From: Clostridia bacterium
GTDB taxonomy: Bacteria; Bacillota; Clostridia; Oscillospirales; CAG-272
Direction: 5' to 3'
Assembly (NCBI GenBank): GCA_900763885.1
Contig: CAAFLY010000245.1
Location: 1-5,477 of the forward strand
DNA: 5,477 bases
Shown: in pieces, positions 1 through 5,477 of the stretch
How positions within the stretch are numbered: position 1 is the stretch's first letter
Layout of the letters: each line of letters starts with the position of its first letter
The notes under the pieces: model-generated
The model's database searches: none
Told to the model about the DNA's origin: nothing
Seen by the model: the letters and a program-made list of their open reading frames with translations, nothing else
Made by a program: the position numbers and the translations under genes

Positions 1-374
1 CCTACATGACCTACGCGCCGATTATGTTCATTTCGGCAAAGACGGGACAGCGGGTCGATAAGCTCTTTGAGCAGATCAACTACGTTCACAACCAGACAAA
101 TATGCGTGTGTCCACGGGCATGCTCAACGACGTGCTGGCAGACGCGGTCGCGAGAGTACAGCCGCCGTCCGATAAGGGCAGACGACTGAAGATCTACTAC
201 ATGACCCAGTCCAGCGTGGCGCCGCCGACCTTCGTGCTATTCTGCAACAACGCGGAGCTGTTCCACTTCTCCTATCAGAGATATATCGAGAACTGCCTGC
301 GCGATACCTTCGGGTTCCGCGGTACACCGATCCGGCTCATCATCCGCCAAAAGGGCGAGAATACGGAAGGATAA
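1..374 (+). CDS. der: GTPase Der (EngA), C-terminal part only
   Basis: This is the 3' end of the gene for Der, the tandem-G-domain GTPase that acts in the cytoplasm in assembly of the 50S ribosomal subunit. Reading is in frame from nt 3 to the TAA at 372-374, and the gene clearly begins before the window, so the ATG at nt 6 is an internal methionine and not a start. About 123 residues are visible. They begin at the end of the second G domain, with the G5 motif SAKTGQRV (nt 33 onward). After a helical linker comes the C-terminal KH-like domain: RRLKIYYMTQ, then PPTFVLFCNN, then YQRYIENCLRDTFGFRGTPI, then the closing strand IRLIIRQK. All of these are signature blocks of Der. Both G1-G4 sets lie outside the window. 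plsY follows 9 nt after the stop, as in many Clostridia, so the two are probably cotranscribed. Identification is firm; only the 5' end is missing. Confidence 0.95.
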   Translation, partial: YMTYAPIMFISAKTGQRVDKLFEQINYVHNQTNMRVSTGMLNDVLADAVARVQPPSDKGRRLKIYYMTQSSVAPPTFVLFCNNAELFHFSYQRYIENCLRDTFGFRGTPIRLIIRQKGENTEG

Positions 375-383
375 GGTTTCTCT

Positions 384-1133
384 ATGCTACACCTGTTTCT
401 CAAATACCCGGTCGGTTTTATGGGGATCATCGGCTATTTCTTTGACGAGCTGCCGCTTCCCGTGGGACTGGCATTGATCTTTGTGTACGTCTTTATCCCG
501 TATCTGCTTGGCAGCATCAACACCGCGATTATCGTCTCCTCGACCCTGTATCACGATGATATCCGAAAACATGGCAGCGGCAATGCGGGCTTTACGAATA
601 TGATGCGCACATACGGCAAAAAGGCCGCCGCGATCACCTTTGCGGGAGATATTGGCAAAACCGTCCTCGCCATTATGGTGGGCTGGTGCGTATATGGCTA
701 TCTGAGTGCGTTTATTGCCGGATTCGCATGCTTCATCGGACATATTTTCCCGGTGTTTTACCAGTTTAAGGGCGGCAAAGGCGTGCTTTGTCTGGCAACC
801 CTTGTGCTGATGATGGACTGGCGGATCTTCCTTTTGCTTTTTGTGCTGTTTGTAGGGATCGTCTGGGCGACCAAATACATCTCGGCGGGATCCGTGATCT
901 GCGCGATGGTATTCCCGATCGTTCTGAACCGGATCAACGACACACCATGGAAGATCATTGAGTTGATTGCGGTCATCATCGCCGTAATCGTGGTCATCAA
1001 GCATCGCGCCAACCTGAAACGGATTTTTGACGGTACCGAGAGCAAATTCACATTCAAGGTCAAGTCCAAGGCACGCGTGACCGAACCCGAAAAAACAGAC
1101 GACAGCACCGGGGAGGACTCCTCCCATGGATGA
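384..1133 (+). CDS. plsY: Acyl-phosphate:glycerol-3-phosphate acyltransferase PlsY
   Basis: PlsY is an integral membrane enzyme that moves an acyl chain from acyl phosphate (made by PlsX) to position 1 of glycerol-3-phosphate, the first step of phospholipid synthesis in most bacteria. Visible family features are YLLGSINTA (residues 40-48), motif 1 SGNAGFTN (65-72), GDIGK (88-92), motif 2 GHIFPVFYQFKGGKGV (119-134), motif 3 around TKYISAGS (163-170), and the late HRANLKRIFDGTESK block (about 208-222). Hydrophobic spans lie near 25-52, 82-117, 134-161, 168-180 and 190-205. At 249 aa it is longer than the usual 190-215: there is a roughly 25-residue N-terminal lead and a charged, hydrophilic tail of about 25 residues rich in K, E, D and S. 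The start at 384 has AAGG at 373-376. An in-frame ATG at 420 is a possible later start that would remove 12 residues. It lies just after der and overlaps the next gene by 8 nt. The usual clostridial partner gpsA does not follow. Confidence 0.95.
   Translation: MLHLFLKYPVGFMGIIGYFFDELPLPVGLALIFVYVFIPYLLGSINTAIIVSSTLYHDDIRKHGSGNAGFTNMMRTYGKKAAAITFAGDIGKTVLAIMVGWCVYGYLSAFIAGFACFIGHIFPVFYQFKGGKGVLCLATLVLMMDWRIFLLLFVLFVGIVWATKYISAGSVICAMVFPIVLNRINDTPWKIIELIAVIIAVIVVIKHRANLKRIFDGTESKFTFKVKSKARVTEPEKTDDSTGEDSSHG
1111..1125 (+). promoter_or_regulatory. Ribosome binding site buried in a perfect inverted repeat
   Basis: The Shine-Dalgarno of the methyltransferase gene, GGGAGGA at 1111-1117, is followed after a single C (1118) by its exact reverse complement TCCTCCC at 1119-1125, which abuts the ATG at 1126. 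As RNA this can fold as a 6-bp, almost all G-C stem (1111-1116 with 1120-1125) with a 3-nt loop, hiding the ribosome binding site. The element lies inside the last codons of plsY, whose TGA is at 1131-1133, so a ribosome ending on plsY would open the stem. The complementarity is seen directly; the role in translational coupling is inference. The gap between the purine core and the ATG is about 9 nt, a normal distance. Confidence 0.6.
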
Positions 1134-2319
1134 TAGGATTCGGGAATTTGCCGCGATCTGTCAAAATTGTGCGCAAAACGGCGGGATCACCTCCCTGACG
1201 CTATACGATTCCGTTACACCCGATCTGCAAAAGGCGCGCGGCAAATGTCGTGTGATCGGCGGCGAAACTGTACTGCAGCTGGAACGCCAGTGGACGGAGG
1301 GCAGAGTCACGCACGAAAATATTCGAGCCGATGCGATCGCAGAGATCCTGCCTGGCTGCCTTCCGACACAATTTCGCAAAGCGGAACTTGTAACCGATTA
1401 TGGCATCGCGTCATTGTTATGCTCCCGGAAAGGGAAGATCACGCTGCTTGTCAAGGGGAATATCCGTTCCGGTGGCGAGGGTGTATCGGTGCAGACTGAA
1501 GGTAACGACCGCGATAAAAAGCGGCTGCTCATCGGCGTGGAGCCGTTTCTCATCGCGCTGAATATTTCTGACAAAAACGGCAGAGTCCATGACAAACGCC
1601 AGCCAAAATTCCGACAGATCTGCCGCTTTACGGAGTATATCCGTGATGCCGCCGAAAAGCTGCCGAAAACTGGCACAATCTATGTGGCGGACCTCTGCTG
1701 CGGAAAAAGCTATCTCAGCTTTGCGGTATACCACTATCTCACCGCTGTACTGCACCGCGAGGTCATTATGGACTGCGTGGATCGGAAGGAAAGCGTGATG
1801 ACGGAATGCGCGGAAATCGCGAAAAAACTTGGCTATACCGGAATGCACTTCACCTGCGGGGATATTTTCGAGTTTATGCCCTCACAGAGACCGCATATGG
1901 TGATCTCGCTCCATGCCTGTGATACCGCAACGGACGCGGTTCTGGAAGTGGCGATGAAGACCGGAGCCGGAATCATTCTCTCCACCCCATGTTGTCACCA
2001 CGATATGAACCGACGTCTCGACTGTCCGACACTTTCCTTTATCGGAGAACGCCCCATGCTCCGGCAGAAATTCTGCGACGCGGCGACCGATGCACTGCGG
2101 CTGCTCCGGCTTGACGCAATGGGCTATAAAACGGACGCCACGGAGCTGATCGACCCGGAGGACACACCAAAGAATATTCTTCTGCGCGGCTTTCTCCGTC
2201 CACGGTTTGACAGAAGCAGTCCAGAGGCGATCGAGAAATGGGAACGGTATCGCAGCGCCTATCGATTTTTGTATAACGAAGAACCACCCGCGCTGCCAGA
2301 AGTCGCCCAAATACTGTAA
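1126..2319 (+). CDS. Class I SAM-dependent methyltransferase, Methyltransf_32 / METTL25-like
   Basis: A 397-aa soluble protein with no signal peptide or membrane span. The Rossmann methyltransferase core occupies about residues 180-340. It has the glycine loop DLCCGKS (189-195), an acidic residue ending strand 2 in MDCVDRK (D219), CGDIFEF (about 244-250) for the adenine side, SLHACDTATD (261-270) after strand 4, and STPCCHHDMN (286-295) at the likely active-site end. The block HDKRQPKFRQICRF (155-168) just before the core is typical of bacterial relatives of the Methyltransf_32 family, which also contains eukaryotic METTL25-type proteins. The first 110 residues form an alpha/beta region I do not recognise. 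The substrate is unknown; RNA or protein are both open, and no gene symbol is warranted. It overlaps plsY by 8 nt and starts next to a self-complementary ribosome binding site, so its output is probably tied to plsY. Cysteines are frequent, including C12-x2-C15 and the C289-C290-H291-H292 cluster. The family call is fairly sure, the function is not. Confidence 0.82.
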   Translation: MDDRIREFAAICQNCAQNGGITSLTLYDSVTPDLQKARGKCRVIGGETVLQLERQWTEGRVTHENIRADAIAEILPGCLPTQFRKAELVTDYGIASLLCSRKGKITLLVKGNIRSGGEGVSVQTEGNDRDKKRLLIGVEPFLIALNISDKNGRVHDKRQPKFRQICRFTEYIRDAAEKLPKTGTIYVADLCCGKSYLSFAVYHYLTAVLHREVIMDCVDRKESVMTECAEIAKKLGYTGMHFTCGDIFEFMPSQRPHMVISLHACDTATDAVLEVAMKTGAGIILSTPCCHHDMNRRLDCPTLSFIGERPMLRQKFCDAATDALRLLRLDAMGYKTDATELIDPEDTPKNILLRGFLRPRFDRSSPEAIEKWERYRSAYRFLYNEEPPALPEVAQIL

Positions 2320-2326
2320 AAATCCA

Positions 2327-2354
2327 TTTATATCCCCGTTACTCTCCGTAAATT
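2327..2354 (+). promoter_or_regulatory. Weak candidate sigma-A-type promoter upstream of the PHP gene
   Basis: In the 75-nt gap after the methyltransferase gene, TTTATA (2327-2332) and TAAATT (2349-2354) lie 16 nt apart, each matching four of six bases of the -35 and -10 consensus. The gap is richer in A+T than the coding DNA on both sides. This is the only place in the window where a new transcript for the sugar-related genes could plausibly start. Matches this poor are common by chance, so it is a suggestion only. I saw no hairpin followed by a T run in the gap, so read-through from plsY and the methyltransferase gene is also possible. Confidence 0.25.
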
Positions 2355-2394
2355 ATGCCACAACAAGCTTCCAATGAAAGGTTGGTACAACATA

Positions 2395-3678
2395 ATGGAT
2401 CTGCAAACGTATATAGCAGCCATCAGCCGGACGGACATTTCAGCTGCCGAGCGCCTGGAATCTCTCCGGGTGATCGCGGCGCATGCCGAAGAGATCGAAC
2501 GAACAAAGCCCGGCGTCTTCGTCAACAACCACATCCACACCTGCTATTCCTTCTCGCCCTATACGCCGACCTCCGCCGTATTTTACGCATGGAAGGCCGG
2601 ACTGCGCACTGCCGGGATCATGGATCACGACAGCGTAGGCGGCACACGCGAATTCATCGAGGCAGGAAAAATCATGGGTATGCCGATCACGTGCGGGTTT
2701 GAATGCCGTGTCAACGTGAAGGGAACGGCGCTGGAGGGCAAAAAGATCAACAATCCCGACCAGAATTCCTGCGCCTATCTTGCCATGCACGGCATCCCGC
2801 ACCAGAGCATCGATAAAGCGGAGTCTGTTCTGTCTGTCATTCGCGAAAAACGGAATGAACGGAACCGTAAAATGTGCGCGCGCATCAGCGAAATGACCGC
2901 TCCCGCTGGTATCACGCTTGATTTCGACGAGGATGTCTACCCGATTTCCATGGCGCGGGAAGGCGGCAGCATCACGGAACGGCACATTCTGTTCGCGCTG
3001 ACAAAGAAGATCACAGCCCGGTATCCCGACAGAGCGGACGCGTGCGATCTGGTCGAGGTGCTGACCGGAAAGCCGCTCGGAGAAAAAACGCGGAATAAGC
3101 TCATGGACGCGCCGGACAATTTCTACGAATACGACATTCTCGGCGTGCTCAAGGGCCATATGGTCGAGCGGTTCTACATCGATGCGGATGAGGAATGCAT
3201 GAACATCCGCGATTTCACCGCACTGGCCCATGAACTCGGCGCCATCGCAGCTTATGCTTACCTCGGCGATGTGGGCGAAAGTCCGACAGGGGACAAAAAG
3301 GCACAGAAATTCGAGGATGAATATCTCGAGGAACTGTTTGACACGCTTGCGGACTGCGGCTTCTCCGCTGTGACCTACATGCCGACGCGCAATACAAGAG
3401 AGCAGCTTGACAGATTGATGCGTATGTGTCACGACCGCGATTTGTTCGAGATCAGCGGCGAGGACATCAATTCTCCGCGCCAATCCTTCATCTGCCCGGC
3501 ATTGGAGGATCCCGCGTATGCCCATCTGCGCAAGGCGACGTACGCCCTCATCGGCCATGAGATCGCCGCCTCCCAATCGCTCACGGATTCCATGTTTTCC
3601 GGCGAAACCAAGGCAAAGATCGCGTATCTCACGGATCGGATCGAACGGTATGCCATGATCGGCGGCTGGGAAGACTGA
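2395..3678 (+). CDS. PHP-superfamily metal-dependent hydrolase, possibly a phosphoesterase
   Basis: A 427-aa soluble protein of the PHP (polymerase and histidinol phosphatase) superfamily, whose members are metal-dependent, often two- or three-metal phosphoesterases. Counting from the ATG at 2395, the HxH motif is NNHIHTCYSF (H46, H48). IMDHDSVGG (D77, H78, D79) is motif 2, followed by ITCGFECRVN with the metal-ligand candidate E103. Residues from about 105 to 260 form a large insert compared with small PHP enzymes. The late motifs are unusual: the expected histidine strand reads AYAYLGDVGES (286-296), and where a GSDxH-like end motif is expected there is SGEDINSPRQ (354-363). The start at 2374 (7 residues longer) has no convincing ribosome binding site. 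The start at 2395 has AAAGG at 2377-2381, a rather long 13 nt away, but it begins with MDLQTYI, which looks like a natural N-terminus. Its neighbour, 61 nt downstream, is an aldolase-dehydrogenase fusion, which suggests action on a sugar phosphate. The substrate is unknown. Confidence 0.8.
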   Translation: MDLQTYIAAISRTDISAAERLESLRVIAAHAEEIERTKPGVFVNNHIHTCYSFSPYTPTSAVFYAWKAGLRTAGIMDHDSVGGTREFIEAGKIMGMPITCGFECRVNVKGTALEGKKINNPDQNSCAYLAMHGIPHQSIDKAESVLSVIREKRNERNRKMCARISEMTAPAGITLDFDEDVYPISMAREGGSITERHILFALTKKITARYPDRADACDLVEVLTGKPLGEKTRNKLMDAPDNFYEYDILGVLKGHMVERFYIDADEECMNIRDFTALAHELGAIAAYAYLGDVGESPTGDKKAQKFEDEYLEELFDTLADCGFSAVTYMPTRNTREQLDRLMRMCHDRDLFEISGEDINSPRQSFICPALEDPAYAHLRKATYALIGHEIAASQSLTDSMFSGETKAKIAYLTDRIERYAMIGGWED

Positions 3679-3724
3679 ATGTGACGCAGTGCGCTCCCGT
3701 AACCATCTCTGCAATTCTTACTCG

Positions 3725-3730
3725 AAAGGA
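3725..3730 (+). promoter_or_regulatory. Ribosome binding site of the aldolase-dehydrogenase gene
   Basis: AAAGGA sits 9 nt before the ATG at 3740 and fixes that start. It is the clearest unstructured ribosome binding site in the window. The 61-nt gap holding it (3679-3739) shows no promoter-like pair and no terminator hairpin, so the gene is probably cotranscribed with the PHP gene upstream. Confidence 0.75.
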
Positions 3731-3739
3731 CGATAAGTC

Positions 3740-5477
3740 ATGAGTCTCGATATTCTCGTACATTTTTCCAACGCATACGGCAAGGAGCCCGCATTCGTTC
3801 TGGCAGGCGGCGGCAATACCTCCTATAAGACTGCGGACGCGCTGTATATCAAGGGCAGCGGCACCTCTCTCAGCACCATCACAGCACAGGGCTTTGTCAA
3901 GATGGACCGCCGCGCGCTTTCTAAAATCTGGGATAAAACATATCCCAACGACACCGACGCGAGAGAAGCCGCAGTGCTTGCCGATATGATGGCAGCAAAA
4001 TGGCCCGGTGAGGAAGCCAAGCGTCCGTCTGTGGAAACGCTGCTGCACGATCTGTTCCCGCAGACCTACATCCTGCACGTTCACCCGTCCTCCGTCAACG
4101 CGATCACCTGCTCTGTGGAAGGGAAGGACGCCGCGCTCACGATCTGTCCGGACGCCGTTTGGGTCGAGGAATGCAACCCCGGCTATATTCTCGCTGCCAA
4201 CTGCCGCGAAAAAATGCTTGCTTATAAGGAGAAGACCGGTCACGACGCGGATGTCGTATTTTTACAGAACCATGGTATCTTCTTCGCGGCAGATACCGAA
4301 GAAGCACTTGACGCGCTGGTCACCGACGTCATGGCAAGAATAGACGCAAAGCTGACAGAGAAGCCGGACTTCACACCGATCGCGGATTTCGATAAAGCAA
4401 GCGCCGCAGAAATCGCTCCGGTGCTGCGTATGTGTTATGACGCGGATGGGCAGTCGGTCGTCGAGTTCCATCTGAATCGCCAGATTGCCGCATTCGCCGC
4501 GTCCCGTGAGGCCTTTGCGGAGCTTGTCGAGCCGCTCACCCCGGATCACATCGTATACTGCAAGGCAGAACCGCTCTTTATCGATGCTTTTGACCCGGAA
4601 TCGATCATCGCCGCCTTCGCCGCATTCAAGGAAAGACGTGGATTTGCCCCGAAGATCGTGTTTGCCAAGGGTATCGGTATGTTCGTTCTCGGTGCGAACC
4701 GTAAGGAAGTCGCTACAGCCGCTGTCGTATGGCAGGACGCGATGGCCATCACAGTGCTTGCACGGAATTTTGGCGGCGTGTCCCATATGGCAAAGGACAA
4801 GGCGGACTTCATTGTCAACTGGGAAGTCGAAAGCTATCGCTCCAAGGTCAGCCTTGCGGTCGGCGAAAAGAAGGCGTTGGCAGGCAAGACCGCGATCGTC
4901 ACCGGAAGCGCACAGGGCTTCGGTGCAGGCATCGCGCGGTATCTCGCAAAGGAAGGCGCAAACGTCGTCATTGCCGATATGAACGGAGACGGCGCTGCCA
5001 AAACCGCATCAGAAATCGCGGAAGAATACGGCGTAGGCACAATCTCCGTAGTCGCCAATGTGTCGAATGAGGAAAGCGTCGCCAATATGATGTACGAGAC
5101 GGTTCTCGCGTTCGGTGGACTGGATATTTTTGTAAACAATGCCGGGATCGCACGTGCCGGCTCTCTCGAGGAAATGACCAAATCCACATTTGAGCTTGTG
5201 ACTTCCGTGAATTATACAGCATATTTCCTCTGCGTGAAATACGCCTCCGATGTGATGAAGCTCCAGCGGATCGCCTCTCCGGAGTATATGGCGGATGTGA
5301 TCGAGATCAACTCGAAGTCCGGTCTGGAGGGATCCAACAAGAACTTTGCTTACGCCGGCAGCAAATTCGGCGGCATCGGTCTGACGCAGTCCTTTGCGAT
5401 GGAACTGGCGCCGTATGGGATCAAGGTAAACGCGGTCTGCCCGGGCAACTTCTTAAACGGTCCTCTGTGGTCCGATC
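3740..5477 (+). CDS. Bifunctional class II aldolase / short-chain dehydrogenase, 3' end beyond the window
   Basis: The frame stays open from the ATG at 3740 to the window end: 579 codons, no stop. The N-terminal part (about 1-215) is a class II aldolase/adducin domain. It has the phosphate-binding AGGGNTS (22-28), KGSGTSL (38-44), the likely catalytic Glu E99 in RPSVETLLH, zinc ligands H113 and H115 in LHVHP, and H178 in LQNHGIFF. A middle segment (about 216-375) carries PLTPDH (265-270) and KGIGMFVLG (310-318), also seen in bifunctional RhaD/YuxG-type proteins. From about 380 comes a short-chain dehydrogenase: TGSAQGFG (388-395), acidic D413 ending strand 2 (favours NAD), NNAG (466-469), and the S525, Y538, K542 catalytic set at normal spacing. 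NSKSGLEGS and FGGIGLTQS resemble sorbitol-6-phosphate 2-dehydrogenase. It probably cleaves or rearranges a phosphorylated sugar and oxidises or reduces a polyol- or aldehyde-type partner in the cytoplasm; the actual substrate is unknown. Full members of this architecture run near 680-700 aa, so roughly 100 residues are probably missing. Confidence 0.88.
   Translation, partial: MSLDILVHFSNAYGKEPAFVLAGGGNTSYKTADALYIKGSGTSLSTITAQGFVKMDRRALSKIWDKTYPNDTDAREAAVLADMMAAKWPGEEAKRPSVETLLHDLFPQTYILHVHPSSVNAITCSVEGKDAALTICPDAVWVEECNPGYILAANCREKMLAYKEKTGHDADVVFLQNHGIFFAADTEEALDALVTDVMARIDAKLTEKPDFTPIADFDKASAAEIAPVLRMCYDADGQSVVEFHLNRQIAAFAASREAFAELVEPLTPDHIVYCKAEPLFIDAFDPESIIAAFAAFKERRGFAPKIVFAKGIGMFVLGANRKEVATAAVVWQDAMAITVLARNFGGVSHMAKDKADFIVNWEVESYRSKVSLAVGEKKALAGKTAIVTGSAQGFGAGIARYLAKEGANVVIADMNGDGAAKTASEIAEEYGVGTISVVANVSNEESVANMMYETVLAFGGLDIFVNNAGIARAGSLEEMTKSTFELVTSVNYTAYFLCVKYASDVMKLQRIASPEYMADVIEINSKSGLEGSNKNFAYAGSKFGGIGLTQSFAMELAPYGIKVNAVCPGNFLNGPLWSD

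Noticed and set aside
6..8. ATG at nt 6 as a true gene start
   Set aside because: The frame is open upstream to the window edge, and the residues here are the interior of the second G domain of Der; a full Der is about 440 aa.
1111..1125. The inverted repeat read as an intrinsic terminator
   Set aside because: No T run follows the stem, and it lies inside the coding end of plsY directly against the next start codon, so a role in translation fits better.
387..1127. A 246-codon open frame on the minus strand opposite plsY
   Set aside because: It is the codon-for-codon mirror of plsY. The product is rich in H, D and C with no family features, as expected from the antisense of a membrane protein.
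2440..3714. A 424-codon open frame on the minus strand opposite the PHP gene
   Set aside because: It lies fully antisense to a gene with clear PHP motifs. Its translation shows no recognisable domain, and long antisense frames are expected with G/C-rich third codon positions.
3679..3739. Search for a riboswitch, promoter or terminator between the PHP and aldolase genes
   Set aside because: The gap is only 61 nt, with no stable hairpin or promoter pair visible; only the ribosome binding site could be supported.
3629..4243. A 204-codon open frame on the minus strand across the PHP-aldolase gap
   Set aside because: It spans two clear plus-strand genes and their ribosome binding site, and shows no motif of its own.
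4008..4343. Plus-strand frames at 4008-4343, 4485-4982 and 4729-5070
   Set aside because: All are out-of-frame readings inside the aldolase-dehydrogenase gene, with arginine/serine-rich low-information products. The true frame from 3740 is open throughout.
1..5477. CRISPR arrays, tRNAs, insertion sequences, prophage or defence genes
   Set aside because: Both strands were read by eye. No regular repeats, cloverleaf-like segments, terminal inverted repeats or transposase, integrase or defence motifs were found, and nearly all the DNA is taken up by five coding genes.

Overview
The window reads as ordinary bacterial chromosome, densely packed, with every gene on the + strand. It holds five protein-coding genes, two of them cut by the window edges. 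Base composition looks moderate, a little above half G+C by eye and G/C-rich at third codon positions, which explains the many long antisense shadow frames. The der-plsY adjacency, the AGGA/GGAGG-type ribosome binding sites and the protein styles suggest a member of the Clostridia (an Oscillospiraceae/Ruminococcaceae-like gut or anaerobic lineage). That placement is inference from protein style, not a database result.

Region 1 (1-2319) is a tight housekeeping block. It contains the 3' end of der (ribosome-assembly GTPase), then plsY (membrane acyl-phosphate:glycerol-3-phosphate acyltransferase) 9 nt later, then a class I SAM-dependent methyltransferase of the Methyltransf_32/METTL25-like type that overlaps plsY by 8 nt. 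The ribosome binding site of the methyltransferase gene lies inside a perfect small inverted repeat within the last codons of plsY, a layout that suggests its translation depends on ribosomes finishing plsY.

Region 2 (2320-5477) looks like a separate carbohydrate or sugar-phosphate unit. After a short AT-richer gap with a weak candidate promoter comes a PHP-superfamily metal-dependent hydrolase of about 427 aa. Next, 61 nt downstream, is a large two-part enzyme that is open to the window end (579 codons visible, no stop). Its N-terminal half is a class II aldolase with all metal ligands, and its C-terminal half is a short-chain dehydrogenase resembling sorbitol-6-phosphate 2-dehydrogenase. 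This overall design recalls the bifunctional rhamnulose-1-phosphate aldolase/lactaldehyde dehydrogenase family, but the real substrate cannot be read from this window.

No tRNA, rRNA, CRISPR array, insertion sequence, long repeat or convincing intrinsic terminator was seen, and no stretch above 80 nt lacks a gene. The most interesting points are the self-complementary ribosome binding site, the PHP protein with altered late metal-binding motifs, and its pairing with the aldolase-dehydrogenase fusion.
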